A stretch of 64,000 nt of DNA from CAIUGU01 sp963819685 (GCA_963819685.1 CAWFXI010000009.1:377188-441187), one strand, 5' to 3'. Counted from the first letter of the stretch, positions 53,492 through 62,384 are shown. Translations and numbers: made by a program. The notes: generated by a model not told the origin, from the sequence alone.

Positions 53492-54337
53492 TTAAGGCGG
53501 CCCTGCGGGGAACTGGGGCAGCAGGTCCGTTATCCTGTCCCAAGGCGCCTTCGAGTCCACAAAGATGTGCATCTGCGGACGAATGCGCGGGTCGGAGTCA
53601 AGGGACCCCGCAGGGACGACCACGAGACCGCGTTCAACTGAGATCCGCGGTACACCGCCGCCGCATCGTCCGCAGAATGCCACGGCGAAGTATCTGGCGT
53701 CCGGGACCTTGTATTCCTTTACCTGCGCAGCTCCGCGAATCCAGGAGAACTGCGAATCCTTGTAGAAGACGTTGGTGGCGTAGGCAGCACTGCGACCCTG
53801 CCGGCAGCGACTGCAGTGACAGGTCACCATTCGCAGTGGCTCGCCCGTGATGCGGTACGCCACATCGCCGCAGAGACAGCTGCCTTGGGTGACTCCGGGC
53901 TCGGTCGCCAGCGACGGCCGGTTGATGCCAGCTGCCTGAAATTCTGGCGGGTATTCTGCATGCTGTGGCAGGGCGTCGGTGATCGTTTCCCACACGGCCT
54001 TCGACGCCGCAAAAATGTGGGCCTGTGGTTCCAGACCAAGGTCCCCGTGCAGATTGCCTGCAGGACAGACCACGACACCTGCAGCCGCCATCAGTACGGG
54101 AGCGACCGAACCGCATTTGCCGCAGAACGATCGCGAACCGCCAGGTGAAGATTGATATTTTACGATCGCGTCTTCGCCCGTGAGCCAGCGAAAGCCGGCA
54201 AGTGGCGCAGAGACAAACGTCGCCGAGGCACTTCCATGGTGCTTGCGGCACATCGAACAGTGGCAATGCATCATCATCTGGAAGGGACCGTCAACTTCGT
54301 AGCGGACGGTGCCGCAGAGGCAGGTGCCGATCGTCAT
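53492..54337 (-). CDS. Tandem double-GFA domain protein
   Basis: Two complete GFA (glutathione-dependent formaldehyde-activating enzyme-like) zinc domains in one chain. Domain 1: GTCLCGTVRYEVDG, HCHCSMCRKHHGSA, RSFCGKCGS, PAGNLHGDLGLEPQAHIF. Domain 2: GSCLCGDVAYRITG, TCHCSRCRQGRSAA, VAFCGRCGGG, PAGSLDSDPRIRPQMHIF. Each has the full Cys set for the zinc sites. Most GFA proteins are single-domain (~120-160 aa); here 281 residues. Start at 54337 (MTIGTCLCG), with GAGGA upstream; the reading is open 30 codons further. Enzymatic role of the family is uncertain. Confidence 0.88.
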   Translation of the reverse strand: MTIGTCLCGTVRYEVDGPFQMMMHCHCSMCRKHHGSASATFVSAPLAGFRWLTGEDAIVKYQSSPGGSRSFCGKCGSVAPVLMAAAGVVVCPAGNLHGDLGLEPQAHIFAASKAVWETITDALPQHAEYPPEFQAAGINRPSLATEPGVTQGSCLCGDVAYRITGEPLRMVTCHCSRCRQGRSAAYATNVFYKDSQFSWIRGAAQVKEYKVPDARYFAVAFCGRCGGGVPRISVERGLVVVPAGSLDSDPRIRPQMHIFVDSKAPWDRITDLLPQFPAGPP

Positions 54338-54457
54338 GATGAAGGTCCTCTGGAGTTGATCATGAGTTTGCATGACGACCGGCGTTTGTCCAATCGCCCG
54401 GCTTGATTTCTCGCCGAGAGTAGCCATTAAGTTCTTCTTGCAGCATCAGGAGGTCTC

Positions 54458-55321
54458 ATGGCCAGTTCTCCCCAGATTCAGGAAGTCACGGTCCGTCCGG
54501 TTCTCAGGACAGTCCGCGGCCAGCCCACCAGCGATGGCGCCGGCGTCAAGCTGACGCGCGTCATTGGTACGTCTGCTCTCGGAGAACTCGATCCCTTCCT
54601 GATGCTGGACGAGTTCCGCTCTGACTCGGCGGACGACTATATCGCCGGCTTTCCGGAACATCCTCACCGCGGGTTTGAGACGGTTACCTACATGCTGGCC
54701 GGTCGCATGCGACACCGTGACAACCAGGGCAACAGCGGCCTGCTGGGCCCTGGCAGCGTGCAATGGATGACGGCAGGTCGCGGCATCCTGCACTCGGAAA
54801 TGCCCGAACAGGAAGACGGCCTGATGTGGGGCTTCCAGCTCTGGGTCAACCTGCCGGCCAGCGACAAGATGACCGCGCCGCGTTACCAGGACATTGCACC
54901 GGAGGCGATTCCGGAAGTTCCGGCGGGTGAGGGTGTCAAGGTGCGAGTGCTCGCAGGCGCGGTGAATGGCACATCGGGGCCGGTGAATGCCGTCGCCACA
55001 GAACCGACCTACTTCGACATCCAACTCGATGCGGGCGCATCGTTCTCTACTGAGTTGCCTGTTGGTCACAACGCGTTTGCGTACGTGTATGAGGGCAGCG
55101 CGCTGATTGGAGCGGAGCGCAAGACAGTCACTCGCGGCGACCTGGCAGTTCTCGGCAAGGGGGAGCGTTTCGTGGTCGAGGCCGGTGCTGCGCCTACACG
55201 TTTGATTCTGTTGGCGGGTCGGCCGCTGAACGAGCCGGTTGCCCGTTATGGCCCGTTCGTGATGAACACGCGTGAAGAGATCATGCAGGCGTTCGAGGAT
55301 TTCAACGCAGGGCGCTTTTAG
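54458..55321 (+). CDS. Pirin family protein
   Basis: Bicupin with the metal site EHPHRGFETVTYMLAG (two His), and MTAGRGILHSEMPEQ (His, Glu), the pirin pattern. YhaK/YhhW-type pirins can act as quercetinase; others regulate transcription or metabolism. 287 residues with the C-terminal cupin (ALIGAERKTVTRGDLAVLG) and the PRFGPFVMNT-type end (RYGPFVMNTREEI). AGGAGG precedes the ATG closely. Divergent from the GFA gene. Confidence 0.92.
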   Translation: MASSPQIQEVTVRPVLRTVRGQPTSDGAGVKLTRVIGTSALGELDPFLMLDEFRSDSADDYIAGFPEHPHRGFETVTYMLAGRMRHRDNQGNSGLLGPGSVQWMTAGRGILHSEMPEQEDGLMWGFQLWVNLPASDKMTAPRYQDIAPEAIPEVPAGEGVKVRVLAGAVNGTSGPVNAVATEPTYFDIQLDAGASFSTELPVGHNAFAYVYEGSALIGAERKTVTRGDLAVLGKGERFVVEAGAAPTRLILLAGRPLNEPVARYGPFVMNTREEIMQAFEDFNAGRF

Positions 55322-55343
55322 CCACAGCTAAAGGGGCATCAAA

Positions 55344-55371
55344 AAACAGGCCGCCATGAGGCGGCCTGTTT
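55344..55371. terminator. Bidirectional intrinsic terminator
   Basis: AAACAGGCCGCC (55344-55355) and GGCGGCCTGTTT (55360-55371), 12 perfect pairs with an ATGA loop. An A-tract precedes it and TTTACTT follows, so it has U-rich tails on both strands. It serves pirin (+) and the convergent aminotransferase (-). Confidence 0.85.
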
Positions 55372-55407
55372 ACTTCCACTCTCAGTGAAATATTCCGGCC
55401 GGAACCT

Positions 55408-56604
55408 TCAGGCCGCTTGCGCGGCCTTGAGCGCCTTCTCAATTCGTCGCAATGCTTCTTCCAGTGTTTCGAGGCTGCAGGCAAATGACAGCCGCATGTG
55501 TCCGGGAGCACCGAAGCCGGAGCCGGGCACCACTGCGACACCGCCATTGTTCAACAGGTACTCGGCAAACGCGTTGTCGTCCTTGACGCCCAACAGCTTG
55601 ATCGCCTTTTCAATATTGGCGAAGGCATAGAATGTCCCGGCGCCCGGCAGGCACGAAATACCCGGGAGCTTGTTCAGGCCCGCAACCAGGAAATCATGGC
55701 GAGCCTTGAAGTGCTTGTTCATCTCGCGCACGCAGGCCTGGTCACCATTCAACGCCGCCACCGACGCCTTCTGCGCGATGGAGGAGGGGTTCGAAGTGCT
55801 TTGGCTCTGGATGATCGACATTGCATTGACGAGCTCAACAGGTCCGCCGCAATAGCCTATGCGCCAGCCAGTCATCGCGTACGCCTTCGAGACACCGTTG
55901 GTCGTGACCGTGCGGTCGTACAGTTCAGGGCAAACCGTCAGCAGGCTCGCAAACGGTTCCGGTGCCCAGTAAATGTGTTCGTACATGTCGTCCGTGCAGA
56001 TGATCACCTGCGGATGCCGAACGAGAACGTCGCCCAGCGCGCGCAGTTCCGCACTTGTATACGCCGCGCCCGTGGGATTGCTTGGACTGTTCAGGATGAA
56101 CAAGCGAGTTTTCGGCGTGATGGCAGATTCGAGCTGCGCCGGCGTGATCTTGTAGCCCTGATCAGGGCCCGCGTACGGTGTGACCGGCACGCCTTCGGCC
56201 AGCATGACCATGTCCGGATACGACACCCAGTAAGGTGCAGGGATCACCGCTTCATCACCCGGATTGATGATCGCCATGACCAGGTTGTAGATCGTCTGCT
56301 TGGCGCCCGTCGAGACGATGATCTGGTTGCGCTTGTAGTCGATGCCGTTCTCGCGCTTGAACTTCGCGATGATCGCGTCCTTGAGATCGGCATTGCCTTC
56401 CACCGGCGTATAGCGAGTGAAGCCTTTGCGAATGGCTTCGACGCCGGCGTCGGCGATGTGCACCGGCGTATCGAAATCCGGCTCACCGGCGCCGAGGCCG
56501 ATGATGTCCCGGCCTTCAGCCTTGAGCTGCGCAACGCGACCCGTCAGCGCAACGGTGGGGGAGGGCTTGACGCTCTGGACTCGGCGCGAAACTGGTAGAC
56601 TCAC
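55408..56604 (-). CDS. Aspartate aminotransferase (class I PLP-dependent)
   Basis: Fold-type I aminotransferase of the alpha-proteobacterial AspC (Ib) type: DIIGLGAGEPDFDTP, ILNSPSNPTGAAYTSAEL (cofactor Asn), and the PLP Lys in TTNGVSKAYAMTGWRIGY. I start at the GTG at 56604 (MSLPVSRRVQSVKPSPT), with AAGGTG 7 bases upstream, giving 398 residues as in homologues. Such enzymes may also accept prephenate. Monocistronic, divergent from uvrB with ~180 bases between. Confidence 0.92.
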   Translation of the reverse strand: MSLPVSRRVQSVKPSPTVALTGRVAQLKAEGRDIIGLGAGEPDFDTPVHIADAGVEAIRKGFTRYTPVEGNADLKDAIIAKFKRENGIDYKRNQIIVSTGAKQTIYNLVMAIINPGDEAVIPAPYWVSYPDMVMLAEGVPVTPYAGPDQGYKITPAQLESAITPKTRLFILNSPSNPTGAAYTSAELRALGDVLVRHPQVIICTDDMYEHIYWAPEPFASLLTVCPELYDRTVTTNGVSKAYAMTGWRIGYCGGPVELVNAMSIIQSQSTSNPSSIAQKASVAALNGDQACVREMNKHFKARHDFLVAGLNKLPGISCLPGAGTFYAFANIEKAIKLLGVKDDNAFAEYLLNNGGVAVVPGSGFGAPGHMRLSFACSLETLEEALRRIEKALKAAQAA

Positions 56605-56786
56605 TGGGCACACCTTGCTGGATTGGCGACGGCGCATTTTAGTGCCATCGCCGCAAACTTCCAATTCAATCTATGCGTATGTTGGAGTGCTGCCATTTTG
56701 CACCGGTACAGGATTCAACGACCCTGCTATTGCGACCTGCGGCATCGCTGAAAGCCCGGTAGCAGCAGGTCAACCAAAGCTTCACT

Positions 56787-58847
56787 ATGGCAAGAACTGT
56801 CCCGAAACCGGTTGCAGGCGCTGACGAGTATCGTTTCCGGCTGGTATCCGACTACAGGCCAGCCGGGGATCAGCCTGAAGCCATCGCGGGACTGATCGAG
56901 GGGCTCGAGTCCGGGCTGGCACACCAGACCCTTCTGGGCGTCACCGGGTCCGGAAAGACCTACACGATTGCCAACGTCATCCAGCACGTCCAGCGGCCCA
57001 CGCTGGTGCTTGCCCATAACAAGACCCTGGCCGCTCAGCTGTACGGCGAGTTCAGGGAATTCTTCCCCGACAACGCGGTGGAATATTTCGTTTCGTACTA
57101 CGACTACTACCAGCCTGAAGCCTATGTACCAGCGTCCGATACATTCATCGAGAAGGACGCCTCCATCAACGAGCACATCGAACAGATGCGCCTGTCAGCG
57201 ACCAAGGCGCTGCTTGAACGCTCGGATTCGATCATCGTCGCGACGGTCTCGGCCATCTACGGCCTGGGTGATCCCGAGGTGTATCTGCAGATGGTGTTGC
57301 ACCTGGTCCGGGGCGACAAGCTCGACCAGCGCAAGCTGCTCCGGCGCCTGGCAGACATGCAATACAAGCGAAACGACGTGGAACTCACGCAGGGAACCTA
57401 TCGAGTGCGCGGTGACATCATCGATATCTTCCCCGCGGAATCGGAGCGTCAGGCCGTGCGTGTCGAGTTGTTCGACGACGTCATCGAACAGCTCTTGTGG
57501 TTCGACCCGCTGACGGGAGAAGTCCAGCGCAAGGTGCCGCGCCTGACGGTTTACCCCTCCAGCCACTACGTTACCCCCAAGGACCGGCTAGTCGCGTCAC
57601 TGGACGGCATTCGCGCCGAACTGTCAGACCGACTGCAGGAACTGAAAGGCGCCAGCAAACTGGTGGAAGCGCAGCGTCTCGAGCAGCGCACCCGTTTCGA
57701 TCTCGAAATGATGAAGGAAGTAGGCTACTGCAACGGCATCGAGAACTACTCCCGTTACCTCTCGGGTCGCGACGCGGGCGAGCCGCCGCCTTGCCTCTAT
57801 GACTACCTGCCGGACAATGCGCTGCTCATCGTGGATGAAAGTCACCAGACCATTCCCCAGCTCGGAGCCATGTACAAGGGCGACCGTTCACGCAAGGAAA
57901 CGCTGGTCGAATTCGGCTTCCGATTGCCGTCTGCGCTCGACAACCGGCCCTTGCGCTTCGATGAATGGGAGAAGCTGGCACCGCAGATGATCTTCGTGTC
58001 GGCAACGCCCGGGCCCTACGAGTTGCAGCACTCCGGACAGGTGGTAGAGCAGGTGGTGCGGCCCACCGGGCTCATCGATCCGCAGGTCGAAATCCGGCCC
58101 GTGCGCACGCAGGTTGACGATGTGTTGTCGGAAATCAAGCTGCGGGTGGAGCTCAACGAACGCGTCCTGATCACGACACTGACCAAGCGCATGGCAGAGG
58201 ACCTCACCGAGTATCTCGATGAGCATGGTGTCAAGGTTCGATATCTGCACTCCGATGTCGAGACCGTGGAGCGTACCGAGATCATTCGCGATCTGCGACT
58301 CGGCAAGTTCGATGTGCTCGTCGGCATCAATCTGCTGCGCGAAGGTCTGGACATGCCCGAAGTTTCGCTGGTGGCGATTCTGGATGCGGACAAGGAGGGC
58401 TTCCTGCGATCGGCGAATTCGTTGATTCAGACCATTGGCCGCGCAGCCCGGCATCTGAACGGGCGCGCCATCCTGTATGCGGACCGGGAAACGGGGTCGA
58501 TGTTGAAGGCTATTGAAGAGACCAATAGAAGGCGACTGAAGCAGATAGAATTCAATAAGTTACATAACATTACTCCAGTTGGTATCAAGAAGTCGATCAC
58601 CGACGTGATGGAAGGCGCGCGCTTCTCGGCCGAAAGCGGACGCGGCACTCGCATCACAGCGATCAAGCCCGACTACCGCAGCCTCACACCGGAGCAGGCC
58701 ATCCGGCAGATCAAGAAACTCGAGAAGGACATGCACAAGCAGGCGCGGGACCTCAATTTCGAGGAAGCGGCGCGGTTGCGCGATGAGATCCAGCTGCTGC
58801 GCAAAGTGGAATTGGGAATCGCAGGTCCCGTGAATGGTGAAAGGTGA
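56787..58847 (+). CDS. uvrB: Excinuclease ABC subunit B
   Basis: Nucleotide-excision repair helicase. Walker A GVTGSGKTYTIANVI, beta-hairpin region SYYDYYQPEAYVP, DESHQTIPQ (motif II), and C-terminal UVR domain (MHKQARDLNFEEAARLRDEI) for UvrC binding. 686 residues. No E. coli-type LexA box is seen upstream. The last codons and the stop lie inside an inverted heptamer repeat. Confidence 0.97.
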   Translation: MARTVPKPVAGADEYRFRLVSDYRPAGDQPEAIAGLIEGLESGLAHQTLLGVTGSGKTYTIANVIQHVQRPTLVLAHNKTLAAQLYGEFREFFPDNAVEYFVSYYDYYQPEAYVPASDTFIEKDASINEHIEQMRLSATKALLERSDSIIVATVSAIYGLGDPEVYLQMVLHLVRGDKLDQRKLLRRLADMQYKRNDVELTQGTYRVRGDIIDIFPAESERQAVRVELFDDVIEQLLWFDPLTGEVQRKVPRLTVYPSSHYVTPKDRLVASLDGIRAELSDRLQELKGASKLVEAQRLEQRTRFDLEMMKEVGYCNGIENYSRYLSGRDAGEPPPCLYDYLPDNALLIVDESHQTIPQLGAMYKGDRSRKETLVEFGFRLPSALDNRPLRFDEWEKLAPQMIFVSATPGPYELQHSGQVVEQVVRPTGLIDPQVEIRPVRTQVDDVLSEIKLRVELNERVLITTLTKRMAEDLTEYLDEHGVKVRYLHSDVETVERTEIIRDLRLGKFDVLVGINLLREGLDMPEVSLVAILDADKEGFLRSANSLIQTIGRAARHLNGRAILYADRETGSMLKAIEETNRRRLKQIEFNKLHNITPVGIKKSITDVMEGARFSAESGRGTRITAIKPDYRSLTPEQAIRQIKKLEKDMHKQARDLNFEEAARLRDEIQLLRKVELGIAGPVNGER

Positions 58848-58951
58848 AACGTGAAGGGCCAGAGAGGCTTTGGCCCCCTGGCCTGTGGACAGTAATCCGA
58901 TTGCGGCCATCTCCCGATTCCGGCCTTCACGTCTCACCTTTCACTTTTCAC
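58830..58951. repeat. Inverted heptamer repeat (GTGAARN)4 overlapping the uvrB end
   Basis: Left arm: four tandem heptamers at 58830-58857 (GTGAATG, GTGAAAG, GTGAAAC, GTGAAGG). Right arm, inverted, at 58924-58951 (on the minus strand GTGAAAA, GTGAAAG, GTGAGAC, GTGAAGG). 21 bases of each arm (58837-58857, 58924-58944) pair with one mismatch. The 66 bases between contain further GGCC-rich hairpins. The uvrB TGA (58845-58847) is within the left arm. Confidence 0.85.
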
Positions 58952-58956
58952 GTTTC

Positions 58957-58985
58957 TTGCTTCCCCCGATCCCCGCCGGTATCCT
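58957..58985 (+). promoter_or_regulatory. Promoter of tRNA-Val
   Basis: TTGCTT (58957-58962), 17-base spacer, TATCCT (58980-58985), directly after the heptamer repeat and 17 bases before the tRNA. Confidence 0.55.
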
Positions 58986-59001
58986 TTGCCGCCCATTTTT
59001 G

Positions 59002-59076
59002 GGGCGCGTAGCTCAGCGGTAGAGCACTACCTTGACATGGTAGGGGTCACAGGTTCGATCCCTGTCGCGCCCACCA
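59002..59076 (+). tRNA. tRNA-Val (anticodon GAC)
   Basis: Acceptor GGGCGCG (59002-59008) pairs with CGCGCCC (59066-59072); the anticodon arm CTACCTTGACATGGTAG presents GAC; encoded CCA at 59074-59076. Confidence 0.97.
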
Positions 59077-59089
59077 ATCTTTCTTTTTT

Positions 59090-59129
59090 TCTTACTTTTT
59101 TCTTTGGATTGGCAAAGAAAAAAGTAAGA
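59090..59129 (+). repeat. tRNA-linked palindromic repeat (perfect 17-bp arms)
   Basis: TCTTACTTTTTTCTTTG (59090-59106), loop GATTGG, then its exact complement (59113-59129). It shares the TACTTTT-TCTTTGG ... CAAAGA-AGTA core with the array after tRNA-Asn and likewise lies just downstream of a tRNA (13 bases). The T-rich left arm could end tRNA transcription. Confidence 0.85.
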
Positions 59130-59190
59130 GGATATGAGCGGCCCAGGCCGCACCGACCCGACTGATCTCTTGAGAGCGGAAGCTGGTTAC

Positions 59191-61116
59191 ATGCCGATCA
59201 TCACGCTGCCCGACGGTAGCCAGCGCAGTTTCACGGAGCCCGTCACCGTCGCACAGCTGGCTGCTTCCATCGGAGCAGGTCTGGCGAAAGCGGCGTTGGC
59301 TGGACGAGTGAACGGCACGCTCGTCGATACCTCTCATCTCATCGAGTCGGATGCAGAAGTGGCGATCGTCACGGATCGCGATCCGGCAGGCCTTGAGGTC
59401 ATCCGTCATTCGACGGCACATCTGCTGGCGCAAGCCGTCAAACAGCTGTTTCCCGAGGCCCAGGTCACCATCGGTCCGGTGATCGAAGACGGCTTCTATT
59501 ACGACTTTGCGTACCAGCGCGCCTTTACGCCTGAAGACCTGGCCGCGATCGAAACGCGCATGACGGAACTCGCGAAGGCCGACCATGTGGTCACCCGCCG
59601 CGTGATGGCGCGCGACGAAGCGGTCAAGTTCTTCAAGGATCAGGGGGAGCATTACAAGGCGGAGATCATCGCCAGTATCCCGGCAGATGAGCGCATCAGT
59701 CTGTATGGGCAGTCCGATTGGGTGGATCTGTGCCGTGGCCCGCATGTACCCAGCACCGGCAAGCTGAAAGCCTTCAAGCTGATGAAGGTCGCGGGTGCGT
59801 ACTGGCGCGGCGATTCCCGCAATGAAATGCTCCAGCGCATCTACGGCACGGCCTGGCCGGATGACAAGAGCCTGAAGGCGTATCTCACGCGGCTCGAAGA
59901 AGCCGAGAAGCGGGATCATCGCAAGCTGGGGCGGGCGCTCGACCTGTTCCACATGCAGGAAGAAGCGCCGGGCATGGTGTTCTGGCACGAGAAGGGCTGG
60001 CGTTTGTACCTGACCATCCAGCAGTACATGAGTACGCTCTGGCAGAACAACGGGTACCGCGAGATTCGCACCCCGCAGCTCGTCGATCGCTCGTTGTGGG
60101 AGAAGTCCGGGCACTGGGAAAACTTCCACGAGCACATGTTCATTACGGAGTCGGAGAAGCGGCACTACGCCGTCAAGCCGATGAACTGCCCGTGTCATAT
60201 CCAGGTGTTCAACCAGGGCATCAAGAGCTATCGGGATCTGCCGTACCGGCTGGCGGAGTTTGGCTCCTGCCACCGCAATGAAGCCTCGGGTGCGCTCCAT
60301 GGCCTGATGCGGGTGCGCGGCTTCGTGCAGGACGATGCTCATATCTTCTGTACTGAAGAGCAGATCCAGGCCGAGGCCATCACGTTCATCGATCTGCTGC
60401 ACCAGGTCTATGAGGACTTCGGCTTCAAGGACCTCACTTACAAGCTCGCCACCCGGCCCGCGAACCGCATCGGCGCGGATGAGGTCTGGGACCGGGCGGA
60501 GAAGGCATTGGGGCAGTCCCTCGACAGCCGCCAGTTGCCCTGGGAAGAAAAGAAAGGCGAGGGCGCTTTCTATGGCCCCAAGATCGAATTCACGCTGAAG
60601 GATTCCATCGGCCGGACCTGGCAATGCGGCACCTTGCAGGTGGATTTCTCGATGCCGGGCCGCCTGGGCGCGTCCTATATCGCCCAGGACGGCTCAAAAC
60701 AGATCCCTGTCATGCTGCATCGGGCGATCTTCGGATCGCTGGAACGCTTCATCGGCATCCTGATCGAGGAACATGCCGGCCAGTTCCCCGCATGGCTTGC
60801 GCCAACCCAGGCCGTCCTGATGAACATTACCGATTCCCAGGCCGATTACGTGACCCGGGCTGGTGAATTCCTGAAAAATCAGGGGTTTCGCGTAGAAACA
60901 GACTTGCGGAACGAGAAGGTGGGCTTTAAGATTCGCGAACACACTCTGCAGCGCGTCCCCTACCTGTTGGTAGCCGGCGATCGTGAAGCAGGATCAAACT
61001 CTCTGGCCGTGCGCACGCGCAGCGGCAAGGATCTCGGGGTCATGTCGCTGGACGTGCTCGCCGGGAAACTTGACCGCGAAGTCGCGAGCCGCGGCCGGAT
61101 TACTTTGGAGGTATGA
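59191..61116 (+). CDS. thrS: Threonine-tRNA ligase
   Basis: Class II synthetase. The start at 59191 (MPIITLPDGSQRSFTEPV) is the family's TGS-domain opening; an ATG 19 codons upstream adds unrelated residues. The second editing domain has RHSTAHLLAQAVK; the core has Zn ligands in MNCPCHIQVFNQ, motif 2 (FGSCHRNEASGALHGLMRVRGF) and motif 3 (PVMLHRAIFGSLERFIGILIE). 641 residues. Its stop is 3 bases from the infC start, and GGAGG for infC lies within the last thrS codons, so the genes are coupled. Confidence 0.96.
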   Translation: MPIITLPDGSQRSFTEPVTVAQLAASIGAGLAKAALAGRVNGTLVDTSHLIESDAEVAIVTDRDPAGLEVIRHSTAHLLAQAVKQLFPEAQVTIGPVIEDGFYYDFAYQRAFTPEDLAAIETRMTELAKADHVVTRRVMARDEAVKFFKDQGEHYKAEIIASIPADERISLYGQSDWVDLCRGPHVPSTGKLKAFKLMKVAGAYWRGDSRNEMLQRIYGTAWPDDKSLKAYLTRLEEAEKRDHRKLGRALDLFHMQEEAPGMVFWHEKGWRLYLTIQQYMSTLWQNNGYREIRTPQLVDRSLWEKSGHWENFHEHMFITESEKRHYAVKPMNCPCHIQVFNQGIKSYRDLPYRLAEFGSCHRNEASGALHGLMRVRGFVQDDAHIFCTEEQIQAEAITFIDLLHQVYEDFGFKDLTYKLATRPANRIGADEVWDRAEKALGQSLDSRQLPWEEKKGEGAFYGPKIEFTLKDSIGRTWQCGTLQVDFSMPGRLGASYIAQDGSKQIPVMLHRAIFGSLERFIGILIEEHAGQFPAWLAPTQAVLMNITDSQADYVTRAGEFLKNQGFRVETDLRNEKVGFKIREHTLQRVPYLLVAGDREAGSNSLAVRTRSGKDLGVMSLDVLAGKLDREVASRGRITLEV

Positions 61117-61119
61117 CGC

Positions 61120-61644
61120 ATCGCTGCCCCAATCATCAAGCGCGTTCGGCGCAACGAAGACATTACATCACCACAATTACGGGTGATCGCCGCTGACGGT
61201 AGCCAGGCAGGCGTGATGAGTCGATACGACGCGTTGCAGATGGCTCTGGCGGCCGAGCTTGATCTGGTTGAGGTGTCGCCAACGGCTGAACCGCCGGTGT
61301 GCCGCATCATGGATTTCGGCAAATTCCTGTTCGAACAGAACAAGAAGGCGCACGCGGCCAAGCGCAAGCAGAAGCAGATACAGCTGAAGGAAGTAAAGTT
61401 TCGTCCCGGCACGGAGGAAGGCGATTATCAGGTGAAGTTACGTAACCTGACGCGCTTTCTGACGGAGGGCGACAAGGCCAAGATAACCTTGCGGTTTCGT
61501 GGCCGAGAGATGGCTCATCAGGAGATCGGAAGGCAACTTCTCGAACGGGTACAGCAGGACCTCGCGCCAGTCGGCCAGGTCGAGCAGTTCCCGATGATGG
61601 AAGGACGCCAGATGGTCATGCTGATCGGGCCAAAAAAGAAGTGA
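61120..61644 (+). CDS. infC: Translation initiation factor IF-3, ATC start codon
   Basis: Family similarity extends upstream of the first ordinary start codon (GTG at 61183) back to an ATC at 61120: the residues read (M)AAPIIKRVRRNEDITSPQLRVIAADG, the correct IF3 N-terminus. GGAGG (61107-61111) is 8 bases before the ATC. IF3 rejects non-standard starts, so an AUU/AUC/AUA start gives negative autoregulation, as in E. coli (AUU). 174 residues with PPVCRIMDFGKFLFEQNKK, KEVKFRPGTEEGDYQVKLRN and FRGREMAHQEIG all intact. Confidence 0.93.
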   Translation: MAAPIIKRVRRNEDITSPQLRVIAADGSQAGVMSRYDALQMALAAELDLVEVSPTAEPPVCRIMDFGKFLFEQNKKAHAAKRKQKQIQLKEVKFRPGTEEGDYQVKLRNLTRFLTEGDKAKITLRFRGREMAHQEIGRQLLERVQQDLAPVGQVEQFPMMEGRQMVMLIGPKKK

Positions 61645-61765
61645 GCAACGTTCGCCACTGACGTTCGCGTCGGTGAGTTCGTTGTCCCGCCTGCAAACCT
61701 GCAGTCGTGGTCCTCAAGGGACTGCGGCGGCAAGGCGATCAGGCTAAACAGTAAAGGAAATTGCA

Positions 61766-61963
61766 ATGCCCAAGTTGAAGACCAAGCGGGCAGCGGCGAA
61801 GCGTTTTCGTCCGACTGCCAACGGGTTCAAGCGAGCCCAGTCCCATCGCCGCCACATCCTCACGAAGAAATCCAGCAAGCGGAAGCGTCAGCTGCGCGCG
61901 CCCGCCATGGTCTCGAAGCAAGACCTGGTGCGGATGGATTCCCTTCTGCCACACGCGAAGTGA
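61766..61963 (+). CDS. rpmI: 50S ribosomal protein L35
   Basis: 65 residues, MPKLKTKRAAAKRFRPTANG to the end, complete. It lies between infC and rplT as usual. The 121-base leader has two competing hairpins around 61700-61730, a plausible site for L20 control. Confidence 0.97.
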   Translation: MPKLKTKRAAAKRFRPTANGFKRAQSHRRHILTKKSSKRKRQLRAPAMVSKQDLVRMDSLLPHAK

Positions 61964-61974
61964 GGAGATAACAC

Positions 61975-62340
61975 ATGGCACGCGTAAAACGGGGCGTCAT
62001 TGCCGGCGCCCGACACAAGAAGATCCTCAAGAAAGCGAGCGGTTACTACAACGCCCGTCGCAAGGTCTTTCGTACCGCCAAGCAGGCCGTCATCAAGGCC
62101 GGCCAGTATGCCTATCGCGATCGTCGCGCCCACAAGCGCGAGATGCGGGCACTCTGGATCGTCCGCATCAATGCCGGTGCACGCGTTCACGGGCTGTCGT
62201 ACAGCAAGCTGATCGCGGGCCTGACGGCTGCCGAACTGATCATCGACCGCAAGGTACTGGCTGATCTCGCTCTTCATGATGCTGCCGCGTTCGGCGTCAT
62301 CGTGGAGCGCGCGAAGGCCGCCCTGAACGTCGCCGCCTGA
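61975..62340 (+). CDS. rplT: 50S ribosomal protein L20
   Basis: 121 residues, start MARVKRGVIAGARHKKILKK, with HKREMRALWIVRINAGAR; complete. L20 organises 23S rRNA early in assembly and represses rpmI-rplT in other bacteria. 11 bases after rpmI. Confidence 0.97.
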   Translation: MARVKRGVIAGARHKKILKKASGYYNARRKVFRTAKQAVIKAGQYAYRDRRAHKREMRALWIVRINAGARVHGLSYSKLIAGLTAAELIIDRKVLADLALHDAAAFGVIVERAKAALNVAA

Positions 62341-62360
62341 TCGGCGGATTGCAGGCCTTG

Positions 62361-62384
62361 AGCGGCGGAAGCAGTTCCGCCGCT
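62361..62384 (+). terminator. Hairpin between rplT and pheS
   Basis: AGCGGCGGAA (62361-62370) and TTCCGCCGCT (62375-62384), 10 perfect pairs with a GCAG loop. No U-tract. It could reduce readthrough into pheST. No Phe-rich leader peptide like E. coli pheM is present. Confidence 0.5.

Noticed and set aside
56605..56786. LexA box upstream of uvrB
   Set aside because: CTG and CAG pairs are present but not at the 10-base spacing of an E. coli-type SOS box.
59092..60624. 510-codon open frame on the minus strand opposite thrS
   Set aside because: It lies entirely against a conserved thrS, has no family features, and is a by-product of GC-rich codon bias.
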